NCBI GenBank assembly: GCA_023420935.1
Contig: JAEZUR010000187.1
Location: forward strand, 1 to 13,675
Direction of reading: 5' to 3'
DNA: 13,675 bases
Source of the DNA: Bacillota bacterium
GTDB lineage: Bacteria; Bacillota; Clostridia; Lachnospirales; Lachnospiraceae
The number at the start of each line of letters is the position of its first letter. Position 1 is the first letter of the stretch. The notes below the pieces were generated by a model. That model worked only from the letters and a program-made list of their open reading frames with translations. It was not told the origin of the DNA and searched no databases. Positions 1-6,944 of the stretch are shown piece after piece. The position numbers and the translations under genes are program-made.

Positions 1-288
1 ATGTTGTACTGCTTTTTCTAAATCATTAACGGCGAAGTCTATATGTGCCATTTGCTGTTGAGCTTCAGGTTGTTCCGGCCACACAGGCGGTTTATACTCA
101 GTATTTTGTTGAAACAATATACTAGGATACGTTCCTTGATTGGTTCCTGGTGCGTATACACAAGCCCATTCTTCATCGATCAACATCATTTCCCACTTGA
201 GCAACGAAGCATAAAATTTTGCTAATTCCTGTGGGTCTTTGCAATCCACCGTAAATGAGTACATTTTGATTTTCAATTCATCATCCAT
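1..288 (-). CDS. VOC (glyoxalase/bleomycin-resistance-like) family protein, C-terminus cut off
   Basis: The 96 visible codons start at an ATG (complement of 286-288) preceded by a strong AAGGAGG about 10 bases upstream. The protein begins MDDELKIKMYSFTVDCKDP and continues QELAKFYASLLKW, the usual opening of a vicinal-oxygen-chelate fold in which a beta strand leads into 'D...lA.FY...Lgw'. Near the edge 'QMAHIDFAVNDLEKAV' looks like the start of the second beta-alpha repeat, with a possible metal-ligand His. The frame stays open to base 1, so the C-terminal half lies outside the window. It follows the GNAT gene by 23 bases and is probably co-transcribed with it. Fold assignment is good; the substrate cannot be told, since the family includes glyoxalases, dioxygenases and drug-binding proteins. 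Confidence 0.75.
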   Translation of the reverse strand, partial: MDDELKIKMYSFTVDCKDPQELAKFYASLLKWEMMLIDEEWACVYAPGTNQGTYPSILFQQNTEYKPPVWPEQPEAQQQMAHIDFAVNDLEKAVQH

Positions 289-311
289 AACACAAATACC
301 TCCTTATCTAA

Positions 312-731
312 TCATAAACCTTTTACCATAAACAGCTCCATTGGTTGTTCATATCCCGGTATATTCAGCAATAAACCTCCAGCATCCTGATACCCTATTT
401 TTCTGTAGAAATGCTGTGCATTTTCATCAACTTGCGTGGATGTCATAATCAAGCCGTAGCCTAATAATTTCATATCTTTTTCCCAAAACTCAATAAGTTT
501 TCTTCCATACCCTTTATGCTGATTTTTACAATCCACAAAAAGCATCGTACAAAAGGGGGTATTGTCCCAAAAAAGATTATATCTAAGCACTCCAAGTGGA
601 ATATTATTTTCTACTAATACATATCCCCTTTTATCTCTAATCTTCCTTTCAAATTCTGCCTCAGACAAATGCTTATCTAGTCTAAACCAGAAAGCCTTAT
701 CTTCTTTCTGCACATATCTAATACTTACCAT
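312..731 (-). CDS. GNAT-family N-acetyltransferase
   Basis: This is a 139-residue protein, about the normal length of a single GNAT domain, which moves an acetyl group from acetyl-CoA to an amine. Motif A is seen at residues 63-80, where MLFVDCKNQHKGYG contains the Q-x-x-G-x-G pyrophosphate-binding turn. Motif B follows with a late aromatic block (ENAQHFYRKIGYQ, about 103-115). I chose the ATG at 731 because GGAGG lies 6 bases upstream of it; a TTG five codons earlier would put that ribosome site inside the gene. No signal peptide is seen, so it is cytoplasmic. It precedes the VOC gene in the same direction with a 23-base gap. Small GNAT plus VOC pairs are common in Firmicutes, often loosely called resistance genes; the acceptor here is unknown. 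Confidence 0.82.
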   Translation of the reverse strand: MVSIRYVQKEDKAFWFRLDKHLSEAEFERKIRDKRGYVLVENNIPLGVLRYNLFWDNTPFCTMLFVDCKNQHKGYGRKLIEFWEKDMKLLGYGLIMTSTQVDENAQHFYRKIGYQDAGGLLLNIPGYEQPMELFMVKGL

Positions 732-778
732 ATTAAACCTCCGCAAATACTGATTCCATTTCTATTATTAGCATCATA

Positions 779-808
779 AATATAATGAGTAGTTAGTTTA
801 TTTCACAA
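779..808 (-). promoter_or_regulatory. candidate promoter for the GNAT-VOC unit
   Basis: On the minus strand TTGTGA (803-808) is followed after 18 bases by TATATT (779-784), 4/6 and 5/6 matches to the vegetative consensus. It lies about 50 bases before the GNAT start. This is a pattern match only. Confidence 0.35.
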
Positions 809-838
809 TTTAAGAACATTGCAAACTATCTACTTAAT

Positions 839-1012
839 TTATGATTCTGATCCTAACTGAAGTAAACCATCTCTGATTAATGTTCCCAAACTGTCAATCC
901 CTGATAAAACACTGTTACATCCAATTGTTATAGCATGTGAAATTAAGAACCCAGCGATGATAATTGCTATTGCAATAATAATTTTTCCTATTAAATCTTG
1001 ATACTCTTTCAT
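839..1012 (-). CDS. small single-pass membrane protein
   Basis: This is a 57-residue hypothetical protein. I chose the ATG at 1012 (MKEYQDLIGKI...) because GGGGAGGAA stands just upstream; the longer reading from 1039 would swallow that site. Residues about 8-28 (IGKIIIAIAIIIAGFLISHAI) form one clear membrane helix after a short charged N-terminus, and the tail (SGIDSLGTLIRDGLLQLGSES) is amphipathic. A lone Cys follows the helix. No known domain is recognised and no function is assigned. It lies between the esterase gene and the GNAT gene, all on the minus strand, with its own spacing, so it may be transcribed alone. Reality as a gene rests on the ribosome site and the coherent helix. Confidence 0.6.
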   Translation of the reverse strand: MKEYQDLIGKIIIAIAIIIAGFLISHAITIGCNSVLSGIDSLGTLIRDGLLQLGSES

Positions 1013-1111
1013 TCTGTTCCTCCCCTCAAACTCTACCATATATCAACCTATTCACATTTCATATTACACCATATTATTCCAAATAACAATGAATTTTACC
1101 TGAGTAAAGAA

Positions 1112-1163
1112 TTAAAAGAGACTATCTAATATGACTTTATCATAATAAGATAATCTCTTTTAA
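1112..1163 (-). terminator. inverted repeat, probable terminator of the esterase gene
   Basis: TTAAAAGAGA (1112-1121) pairs with TCTCTTTTAA (1154-1163), and TATCT (1123-1127) with AGATA (1148-1152) across one C/A mismatch, leaving a 20-base loop. It begins 20 bases past the esterase stop. In the minus direction the stem runs into TTTTAATTCTTT, a broken U-tract. Confidence 0.55.
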
Positions 1164-1182
1164 CTACTTAATTGATCAGCAA

Positions 1183-2253
1183 CTATATCCAAATATCACA
1201 CGTTAACAATTTCTCGCTACAATCTTTAAAACATAACCTACTAAAATTATAAGCCCCGTTATTCCACACTTGCATATCATGAACACCACCTTCAATCACC
1301 ACTCGATAGTATTCACCAAGATTATCCCCCGCAGCTTCCGCCAAACCGCCAACAGCGTTACGATATCCCATCTGATATGCTATCTCATCTGCATCCCCAC
1401 AAGTCATATAAAGCAAGGACAGCTTATGATTACAAGCCTTGATGCTTGAACCCAAACGCTTCCCATCGCTTGACGAGGGCGCATTAGAAAAGGCTCCTAC
1501 ATAAGCAAACAAGTCAATCATACCAGGCGCAGTCACCGTGGTTTCCAGCCCATTCTTCCACGCACTCACTCCTTTTGTGTATACAACGGAATCGCAACGA
1601 TAACCACCTACTCCAAGATTCAAGCATTGCATACCGCCCATAGATAGACCAGCTATAGCCCTATGCAGGCGATTATAAGCAATTCCTTCTTCTGACCTGT
1701 CATTCACATTTGCATAGGTATTGTATTCAGATTCGATAAATGGAATAAGGTCGTACCTCATTTCATAATCAAAATAGTAAAAACCAAGTATATTAGTCCC
1801 CATCATATTAAAGGATTCATCCGTCCAGTCATATGTACTTCTGCCTTCGGTAAATACAACGATAAATGGATCTACCTCTTTATTTGCAATCAGATTATCA
1901 AATATATTGCATATAATATTCTCATCATCGTGGTTTTTATTTCCGGTTAACCATTCATTGCGATTACCACCTACTCCGTGTAAAAGATAAAGTACATTAT
2001 ATTTTTTACTTTTATCCTTCTTGTTGTAATCTGCTGGTAGATAGACAATACATTTCTTTCTTATTTCATTTCCAGTGACCGTTTCTCTTCCTATTTCTTG
2101 GAACGTATTATTCTGACTTACCACAAGTTGGCGAGATTGATTAATATAATGTTTCACACTATAAGTAACATCAGAAATTGTTCCTCGCTGTTCTGTACTT
2201 ACTGCCTTCTTATATTTTTCAGGTACCGCACAAATATTATTTTTCATTCTCAT
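1183..2253 (-). CDS. CE1-type / esterase-D-like alpha/beta-hydrolase, probable xylan or feruloyl esterase
   Basis: This 356-residue alpha/beta hydrolase resembles the putative esterase family (PF00756, CAZy CE1), which removes acetyl or feruloyl groups from plant xylan. An N-terminal extension of about 60 residues precedes the core. The oxyanion strand reads VLYLLHGVGGNRNEW (about 87-101), the nucleophile elbow is GLSMGG with Ser204, a likely acid is Asp287 or Asp289 in the CGDAD segment, and the likely catalytic His is His325 in GGVHDMQVW. There is no signal peptide, so the enzyme should act in the cytoplasm on imported oligosaccharides. Upstream GGAG supports ATG 2253, though an ATG two codons in is equally possible. 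It lies 136 bases behind the GH39 gene in the same direction, suggesting joint use. The family call is firm; the exact ester is inferred from its neighbour. Confidence 0.82.
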   Translation of the reverse strand: MRMKNNICAVPEKYKKAVSTEQRGTISDVTYSVKHYINQSRQLVVSQNNTFQEIGRETVTGNEIRKKCIVYLPADYNKKDKSKKYNVLYLLHGVGGNRNEWLTGNKNHDDENIICNIFDNLIANKEVDPFIVVFTEGRSTYDWTDESFNMMGTNILGFYYFDYEMRYDLIPFIESEYNTYANVNDRSEEGIAYNRLHRAIAGLSMGGMQCLNLGVGGYRCDSVVYTKGVSAWKNGLETTVTAPGMIDLFAYVGAFSNAPSSSDGKRLGSSIKACNHKLSLLYMTCGDADEIAYQMGYRNAVGGLAEAAGDNLGEYYRVVIEGGVHDMQVWNNGAYNFSRLCFKDCSEKLLTCDIWI

Positions 2254-2389
2254 AATTCTCCGATTCGTTAACCTATCGTCATGACTAGTCTATCTAACAT
2301 GACAACGGCATGCTTACAGGTCTTATTACCGTGTGCAAATAAACTGTATTTCAGTCTAAATTAATATGTATATAAATCTTTATTACATA

Positions 2390-3898
2390 TTATCTTGCAC
2401 CACGAATTCGATCGTGGTGATAACCTCTGTCCGTTTCACTATGAATACGCTGAATCTCAAAATAACACAGCCCATTAGCTGACAACGTAATATCAACATC
2501 CATTGTATTATTAGTAACATTACATTTACTCGTTCTTATCTGAGGACGAGCACATTCTCTAAGTAATGCTACTTGTTTTTCCGTAGGATAAGCTGGGGAA
2601 CCCATATCAATCCAGGTTTTAAGAGGATTACAAGTACTCTCATCCACCAACTTGGTAATCAACATATATTCACCATTTTCAAGATCAATTGTAACATTCA
2701 ATGTTAGATTAGAATCCTGCTCTTCTTCCACTGGATTCCAAGCAACACCTTGTATCTTGTTCTCACCATCTTTTGTTACAATAAAATGTTCTGTACGGGC
2801 AATTGCATTGGAACTTAACTGATTAAAGAATGAAAATGCCCAATAAGTAGGTTTTGGAATCATACCATTGGCTAATAATCCAAAGCAACCTGAAAATGGA
2901 GTATAAGCAACCCCTGCTTCTTCAAACACATCTCCAAATGTCCAATAAGAATAAGAAGCACAATAATCACCCATTTCGCTCAATAATCTTGCCACGTAAG
3001 CAGCATTTAGATTGGTATCGTGGATTGGATTAAGAGGCGTATAGGAAGTATTAAATTCCGTAATATGCATCTCCATGCCAGCATACTCTGGAAAACTGTC
3101 AATAATCCGGCGACTTTCCCCTAATTCAGATATAAAATGTTCCGGTAATCTAAGCTTTTGATACTCATAATGACCTACTCGATCAGGTACTTCTGTTGCA
3201 TAGGCATGTCTTGTAACAAAATCAAGTGGAACTTTATTTTCGGAACAATATTCCAGAAAACACCTTAGCCAGCGTATATCATCCACTCCACAGATTGCAG
3301 GACCTCCAACTCGAATCCGTGGGTCACAGTTTTTCACGGCTTTACATGTCACCTCATAAAGTTTGAAGTATTCCTCCATATCTGCACCTTCCCAAAATAT
3401 AGGTAGATTCGGTTCATTCCATACCTCAAATGGCCAAGTAACCACTTCTTCCCTTCCATAACGGTTAATCCAGTGCTGAATTGTTGCTGTTACTAAGTTT
3501 GCCCATTTAGTATAATCCAACGGTGGTGTGGTATTTCCTTTCCAATAGAATACCGTCTGACTTCCTGATGCTAATTTTTCAGGCATAAAACCTAGTTCTA
3601 CAAAAGGTTTCAGACCCATAGACTGATAATCGTCAAATACCATATCAACATAGGTAAAATTATACTCTACTTTTTCCACACCATCTTCTTCATAAGTTTG
3701 ATAGATCGCCATATCATCACAGAATAATCCATGTCCACGAATATGTGAAAATGTAATTTCTTCTTGAACCTTGTTTAACTGATCGTGATATTCCTTGCGT
3801 AACGCAAGATTCATACGACCTGTGCCAATACAGAATGCTGTGTTGTTGTTAAATAAAACCTTATCATTTGCATTAATCTTGTAAATAAATTTCTCCAT
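2390..3898 (-). CDS. glycoside hydrolase family 39, probable beta-xylosidase
   Basis: This 502-residue enzyme matches the length and layout of GH39 beta-xylosidases such as Thermoanaerobacterium XynB: an (alpha/beta)8 barrel followed by a beta-sandwich region. The acid/base Glu is E162 in FEVWNEPNLPIFW and the nucleophile is E281 in MHITEFNTSY; XynB has these at 160 and 277. GH39 enzymes retain configuration and release xylose from the non-reducing end of xylo-oligosaccharides. No signal peptide is present, so it is cytoplasmic. GAGGAGA sits 7 bases before the ATG. It is read toward the esterase gene and diverges from the DUF3237 gene. Some GH39 members have other specificities (alpha-iduronidase, unusual arabino- or rhamno-glycosidases), so xylose is likely but not proven. 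Confidence 0.9.
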   Translation of the reverse strand: MEKFIYKINANDKVLFNNNTAFCIGTGRMNLALRKEYHDQLNKVQEEITFSHIRGHGLFCDDMAIYQTYEEDGVEKVEYNFTYVDMVFDDYQSMGLKPFVELGFMPEKLASGSQTVFYWKGNTTPPLDYTKWANLVTATIQHWINRYGREEVVTWPFEVWNEPNLPIFWEGADMEEYFKLYEVTCKAVKNCDPRIRVGGPAICGVDDIRWLRCFLEYCSENKVPLDFVTRHAYATEVPDRVGHYEYQKLRLPEHFISELGESRRIIDSFPEYAGMEMHITEFNTSYTPLNPIHDTNLNAAYVARLLSEMGDYCASYSYWTFGDVFEEAGVAYTPFSGCFGLLANGMIPKPTYWAFSFFNQLSSNAIARTEHFIVTKDGENKIQGVAWNPVEEEQDSNLTLNVTIDLENGEYMLITKLVDESTCNPLKTWIDMGSPAYPTEKQVALLRECARPQIRTSKCNVTNNTMDVDITLSANGLCYFEIQRIHSETDRGYHHDRIRGAR

Positions 3899-4000
3899 AA
3901 GTAATCTCCTCTACTTTAATAAAATGTGCCCCATTTAATACTACTATCTAAAACTTCTAATAAACCCAATGTAGCTTTAAACCGTTCTATTACTAAGTAA

Positions 4001-4029
4001 ATTATAAGATATGGAAATCTTTCACACAA
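4001..4029 (-). promoter_or_regulatory. candidate promoter of the GH39 gene
   Basis: On the minus strand TTGTGT (4024-4029) is followed after exactly 17 bases by a perfect TATAAT (4001-4006). It lies about 100 bases upstream of the GH39 start. The weak -35 would fit an activated promoter. Confidence 0.45.
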
Positions 4030-4082
4030 TGATGCATACTAAGGATTAAATGACTTATTCTAAGATATAAATACATAATAAA

Positions 4083-4121
4083 TTAATCGCAATATTTGAT
4101 TAAGAAACCGCAATTCGCAAT
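4083..4121. promoter_or_regulatory. candidate operator: inverted repeat plus three CGCAAT copies
   Basis: TTAATC (4083-4088) and GATTAA (4098-4103) form an inverted repeat with a 9-base spacer. CGCAAT occurs at 4088-4093, 4109-4114 and 4116-4121, so copies start 21 and then 7 bases apart. The block lies between the two divergent candidate promoters and suits a regulator such as the nearby AraC protein. AraC-type operators are often direct repeats spaced by two helical turns. Function is inferred. Confidence 0.35.
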
Positions 4122-4141
4122 AAGATAAATAGATAACAATG

Positions 4142-4150
4142 TGATATAAT
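4142..4150 (+). promoter_or_regulatory. extended -10 promoter of the DUF3237 gene
   Basis: TGA directly before TATAAT (4145-4150) makes an extended -10 element, with no good -35 at the proper distance. It is 43 bases before the start codon, giving a short leader that contains the AGGAGG at 4183-4188. Confidence 0.5.
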
Positions 4151-4193
4151 CCAATTAATGGTATGCACAAAAGTATAAAATTAGGAGGTTTTC

Positions 4194-4613
4194 ATGATTC
4201 AACTAAATGCAGAAGAAATAATTCATTTACAGGTCGAGTGTGCGGATGTACTAGAGGTAAAGCAGGGACTTGATGGATACCTGAGAGTAATACCTATTAC
4301 AGGTGGAATATTCGATGGAAAGATTCATGGAACAATAGTGAATGGGGGCGCAGATTGGAATACAGAAAAAAGCAAAAGCTGTGCTCACGTATTTGCAAAA
4401 TATCTGTTACAGACGGAAGATGGCGAGTACATTGCCGTTGAAAATCAAGGTATCCTAGAACATGAGACAGATGGTTTTATTAAAACAACTCCAAAGTTTA
4501 CCTCAGATGAAAATGGTAAATACGGATGGTTAAACCACGGAGTATATGTAGGTAGTTTAGAACCAGGTAGGGGCAACTACGCTGTAGAAATCAGAGTTTT
4601 TAGATTGTTATAA
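4194..4613 (+). CDS. DUF3237 family protein
   Basis: This 139-residue protein has the hallmarks of DUF3237 (PF11578): an N-terminal strand, 'GYLRVIPITGGIFDG' (about 28-42), 'IHGTIVNGGADWN' (about 44-56), an 'LLQTEDGEYIAVENQG' strand pair, and 'GKYGWLNHGVYVG' near the end (about 108-120). The family is a small beta-barrel of unknown function. The AGGAGG five bases before the ATG makes the start secure. It is divergent from GH39 and convergent with the AraC gene. It could bind or modify a carbohydrate-related ligand, or serve another pathway and only share the control region. No catalytic residues are established for the family, so no reaction is assigned. Confidence 0.8.
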   Translation: MIQLNAEEIIHLQVECADVLEVKQGLDGYLRVIPITGGIFDGKIHGTIVNGGADWNTEKSKSCAHVFAKYLLQTEDGEYIAVENQGILEHETDGFIKTTPKFTSDENGKYGWLNHGVYVGSLEPGRGNYAVEIRVFRLL

Positions 4614-4637
4614 CAAAGAAAACTGAATGAATAACAA

Positions 4638-4776
4638 AAAGTGCAAACAACATATGAACTCCCCCATAAATCAGACTGTTTGAGACTGATATGCCCCTTG
4701 TCAAGTAGACAAGTGAACTATCAGAAACCTGAAAATCAACTTATGAGGGCAGTTCCTATGCTAATAGTTGCACTTT
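4638..4776. repeat. structured 139-bp element with terminal inverted repeats (miniature element or ncRNA)
   Basis: AAAGTGCAA (4638-4646) pairs perfectly with TTGCACTTT (4768-4776). Inside, CATA/TATG (4651-4654 with 4757-4760), GAACT/AGTTC (4656-4660 with 4751-4755) and CCCCCATAA/TTATGAGGG (4661-4669 with 4741-4749, one mismatch) continue the closing stem. Three hairpins fill the junction: ATCAG/CTGAT (4670-4690), CTTGTC/GACAAG (4697-4713) and TCAG/CTGA (4721-4732). The result is a four-way-junction fold between the convergent DUF3237 and AraC genes, with no credible reading frame. It may act as a two-way terminator, a miniature inverted-repeat transposable element or an ncRNA; the sequence alone does not decide. 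Confidence 0.5.
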
Positions 4777-4791
4777 CTTATAATTTAAACT

Positions 4792-5589
4792 TCACAGCTT
4801 AAAAATATCATCTTGCTTATCAAACTGATTAGAACTTTTTCGAAAATAGTTAGGTGTAACTCCCGTATGTTTTTTAAATTGTCGAAAGAAATGCTCCATA
4901 CTGCGATACCCACAAAAGTCTGCAATTTCAGCAATGGAATAAGAATCATATATTAAATATTTTTTAGCAAGATTGATACGACTATGAATAACATCATTCA
5001 TACAAGTAACCCCAAAGGTATTTTTATAGAGTTCTTCCAGATATCCTGCACTAACATTGAGCCTTTCTGCCATTTTAGAAACTGTCCAATTCTGATTGGG
5101 TTTACGGTAAATCTCCATTTTCAATTGGCTTATGCTGTTATATAATGGTGATCTGGATGTGCAATTATAGGACTCTAGCATCTTATTAAATAAAGTTCTT
5201 AATAAATTATCGATAGAAATATCTTTGTATTTATTATTTAATATATCTTCTGTTGCAATTAATTGAAATAGTTTATGACAATAAGAAGGATCATGAATAA
5301 TAAATGGTTCGCCACTTGGAATTGATGTAGTTGTTATATACTTCTCATCTGTCTCAAACCAGATCCAATCATCGGAAGCACTATCTGAACAAGTTCTATA
5401 ATAAATTCCTTGATGTGGTTTAAATAAAACCATACAATTGGGTCCATATTCCTTGTATTCATCATTAACTAAAAACACTGTTGGCGTGTGCATCAGCAAT
5501 ATAATCCAGCAATCAAATCCCTCCGGTTCATCAAATACAGAACCTTCAGGATGAGATGAATCATATCCTGAAAATCTAATGTTTATCAC
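4792..5589 (-). CDS. AraC-family transcriptional regulator
   Basis: This 265-residue protein has a normal AraC layout. The N-terminal 150 residues resemble a cupin-like ligand-binding region (FDCWIILLMHTPTVFLV, MVLFKPHQGIYYRT). The C-terminal domain has two helix-turn-helix units, at about 169-190 (WTVSKMAERLNVSAGYLEELYK) and about 218-240, followed by the family signature 'CGYRSMEHFFRQFKKHTGVTPNYFR'. The start is GTG at 5589, placed by GGAGG seven bases upstream; no ATG fits better. It sits beside a GH39/CE1/DUF3237 set, and in Lachnospiraceae such regulators usually control adjacent sugar-use genes. It may be read through from the 5636-6100 gene, which ends 46 bases upstream. The effector is unknown; a xylo-oligosaccharide is a guess from context. 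Confidence 0.88.
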   Translation of the reverse strand: MINIRFSGYDSSHPEGSVFDEPEGFDCWIILLMHTPTVFLVNDEYKEYGPNCMVLFKPHQGIYYRTCSDSASDDWIWFETDEKYITTTSIPSGEPFIIHDPSYCHKLFQLIATEDILNNKYKDISIDNLLRTLFNKMLESYNCTSRSPLYNSISQLKMEIYRKPNQNWTVSKMAERLNVSAGYLEELYKNTFGVTCMNDVIHSRINLAKKYLIYDSYSIAEIADFCGYRSMEHFFRQFKKHTGVTPNYFRKSSNQFDKQDDIFKL

Positions 5590-5635
5590 TGTTGTTCCTC
5601 CATTATATTAAGAAAAGTACCGAATTCATTCTATC

Positions 5636-6100
5636 CTATTCTTCTTCCACTTCCCATTCGTCTTCCCAATTCATTATTTTTGATATGGTGGCACTCTTTT
5701 TATTAATGAATTCCGTCGCAAAATAATCTGCGTCTTTTTCAACATCACCTTGGTAATTGGTTTGTTTCTGCCACCTATGTCTTAATTCATGTGTTAGGGC
5801 ATGTAGCGAATATAGTTGCTTACTTTGAAGATTCTCTCCATCGTCATTTTCTGAAAATATGTATACGATTGCCACATCTGATAATTCATTGTAAATCCCT
5901 TCAATTTTACCTGACCAGATCGGTACATTAAATAACTGATACATGGCAAGCATAAAATCACAGTGTATTAAAGTACTTAAGAGATTAAATCTGTTTTCAA
6001 CTATTATTAATTTAGACGGCTCATACTTTTTTCCTAATAATTTAACTACTTTTAGTAATTGTTTATCTGTATAATAATTTTGGTTGTTTATTATTTTCAT
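5636..6100 (-). CDS. small HExxH zincin-like metallopeptidase-type protein
   Basis: This 154-residue cytoplasmic protein of unknown family carries a zincin signature. HELRH at residues 104-108 sits in the helix SLHALTHELRHRWQ, and 13 residues on 'EKDADYFATEF' (121-131) gives E/D candidates for the third zinc ligand, as in ImmA/IrrE-like proteins with their 'E..A..FA' helix. The C-terminus is very acidic (WEDEWEVEEE). ImmA/IrrE relatives cut repressors, while SprT- and YgjP-like zincins have other roles; this one may belong to none of these. AAGGA lies about 9 bases before the ATG. It shares strand and possibly transcript with the AraC gene 46 bases downstream. Peptidase activity is inferred from the motif only. 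Confidence 0.6.
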   Translation of the reverse strand: MKIINNQNYYTDKQLLKVVKLLGKKYEPSKLIIVENRFNLLSTLIHCDFMLAMYQLFNVPIWSGKIEGIYNELSDVAIVYIFSENDDGENLQSKQLYSLHALTHELRHRWQKQTNYQGDVEKDADYFATEFINKKSATISKIMNWEDEWEVEEE

Positions 6101-6123
6101 GCAATATTTTCCTTACATAGAAT

Positions 6124-6156
6124 GATTTGCAAATCGCAGTTTCCAAACGCTCGTTT
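6124..6156. promoter_or_regulatory. twin 12-bp palindromes just after the promoter, candidate operator
   Basis: GATTTGCAAATC (6124-6135) is a perfect palindrome, and AAACGCTCGTTT (6145-6156) is a 5-2-5 inverted repeat. Their centres are 21 bp apart, two helical turns, and both lie between the candidate -10 and the start of the HExxH gene. This spacing suits cooperative dimers blocking transcription. The binding protein is unknown. Confidence 0.4.
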
Positions 6157-6164
6157 CTATTTAT

Positions 6165-6193
6165 ATAGTAGCATATCCCTATTTAATATTCAA
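6165..6193 (-). promoter_or_regulatory. candidate promoter of the HExxH gene
   Basis: On the minus strand TTGAAT (6188-6193), a 17-base spacer ending in TGC, and TACTAT (6165-6170) form an extended -10 promoter about 65 bases before the start codon. Confidence 0.5.
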
Positions 6194-6239
6194 CTAAACA
6201 AAGCAATATCAATACTTTTGGCACGATAGATAAAGACTC

Positions 6240-6281
6240 AAAAAAGACCTATGTCATCATTATCTGACACAAGTCCTTTTC
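6240..6281 (-). terminator. intrinsic terminator of the YHYH gene
   Basis: On the minus strand a stem of about 16 pairs including G-U pairs closes on the loop GATAATGA (innermost arms TGTCA/TGACA) and ends in a run of six T. It lies about 40 bases past the stop of the 6321-6785 gene. Confidence 0.85.
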
Positions 6282-6320
6282 CTCATTTATTCTTATTTGA
6301 TATCTATGTATACACTTCTT

Positions 6321-6785
6321 CTAATCTAAACCAAGCGATTCCAATACTTCTTCACCTATTTTACCATCAACATCTAGATTATTATCCTTTTGATATTGTT
6401 TTAAAGCTTTTTTGGTTTTACTTCCCATAATGCCATCTGCTTTTCCACAATCATATCCTAGTTCATTTAACGCTTTCTGAACACTCTTAACAACAGATTT
6501 TGATACACTTTTTCCAGAAGTACTACTGTTACTGTTTGATGATGTATCATATGGACATACACCATTTTCATGTAAATGTGCTGGATGACCACCACAATGA
6601 AAATGATAAGAACCCAAACCGCTCTTATTTTTATTATCTTTGTGTCCACCACTTGAATCAGTTCTTCCCGAATGTGCATCTGCTGTCATTGATACGATTG
6701 ATGTATTTAAGAACACATCAACTCCTGGACTTAAGAGCATTGTTATCACAATAAAAGCAATTACCTTTTTAATCTTTGTACTCAT
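6321..6785 (-). CDS. secreted YHYH-domain protein with C-terminal peptidoglycan-binding domain
   Basis: This is a 154-residue exported protein. The ATG at 6785 is chosen because GAGGGAGAG lies just upstream; an upstream frame would place residues before the signal peptide. Residues 1-37 form a signal peptide (charged MSTKIKK, hydrophobic VIAFIVITMLL, likely cut after TADA). Residues 38-79 are a YHYH domain: AHSGRTDSSGGH, then GLGSYHFHCGGHPAHLH and a Cys-Pro-Tyr end, rich in His and probably metal-binding. A Ser/Asn/Thr linker follows (about 82-95). Residues 97-153 are a PG_binding_1 repeat (VQKALNELGYDCGKADGIMGSKTKKALKQYQ). The PG_binding_1 part should hold it in the cell wall. YHYH function is not established. 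It has its own promoter and terminator. Confidence 0.85.
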   Translation of the reverse strand: MSTKIKKVIAFIVITMLLSPGVDVFLNTSIVSMTADAHSGRTDSSGGHKDNKNKSGLGSYHFHCGGHPAHLHENGVCPYDTSSNSNSSTSGKSVSKSVVKSVQKALNELGYDCGKADGIMGSKTKKALKQYQKDNNLDVDGKIGEEVLESLGLD

Positions 6786-6915
6786 TTTGACTCTCCCTCT
6801 TTCTTTAAATATTATTTGAACATAAATATCAAATTCCCTCGATTTATTTAACTCATTCAAATACCAGCCATTATAATTTCATAAATCATAGTTCTTGCTT
6901 ATATTCTATAATCTT

Positions 6916-6944
6916 ATTGTAACTCTTTACCAGGTAATTTACAA
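6916..6944 (-). promoter_or_regulatory. candidate promoter of the YHYH gene
   Basis: On the minus strand TTGTAA (6939-6944), 17 bases, then TACAAT (6916-6921). The spacer holds a small palindrome, TTACC-A-GGTAA in plus orientation at about 6926-6936, a possible operator. The leader to the start codon is about 125 bases, in which I see no other clear signal. Confidence 0.4.

Noticed and set aside
43..225. 60-residue plus-strand frame
   Set aside because: It is antisense to the VOC gene, which has a strong ribosome site and a recognisable fold.
562..753. 63-residue plus-strand frame
   Set aside because: It is antisense to the GNAT gene and lacks a ribosome site.
4638..4776. Reading the structured element as 6S RNA or a known riboswitch
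   Set aside because: It has three hairpins on a junction rather than one long rod with a central bubble, no recognisable ligand core, and does not precede a gene.
1183..5589. Calling the esterase/GH39 locus a full polysaccharide-utilisation locus
   Set aside because: No SusC/D pair, transporter or secreted enzyme is present in the window; only the intracellular step can be supported.
6467..6754. Reading frames on both strands (70 and 84 residues)
   Set aside because: They are other-frame shadows of the YHYH gene; their His/Met-rich content comes from its His codons and repeats.
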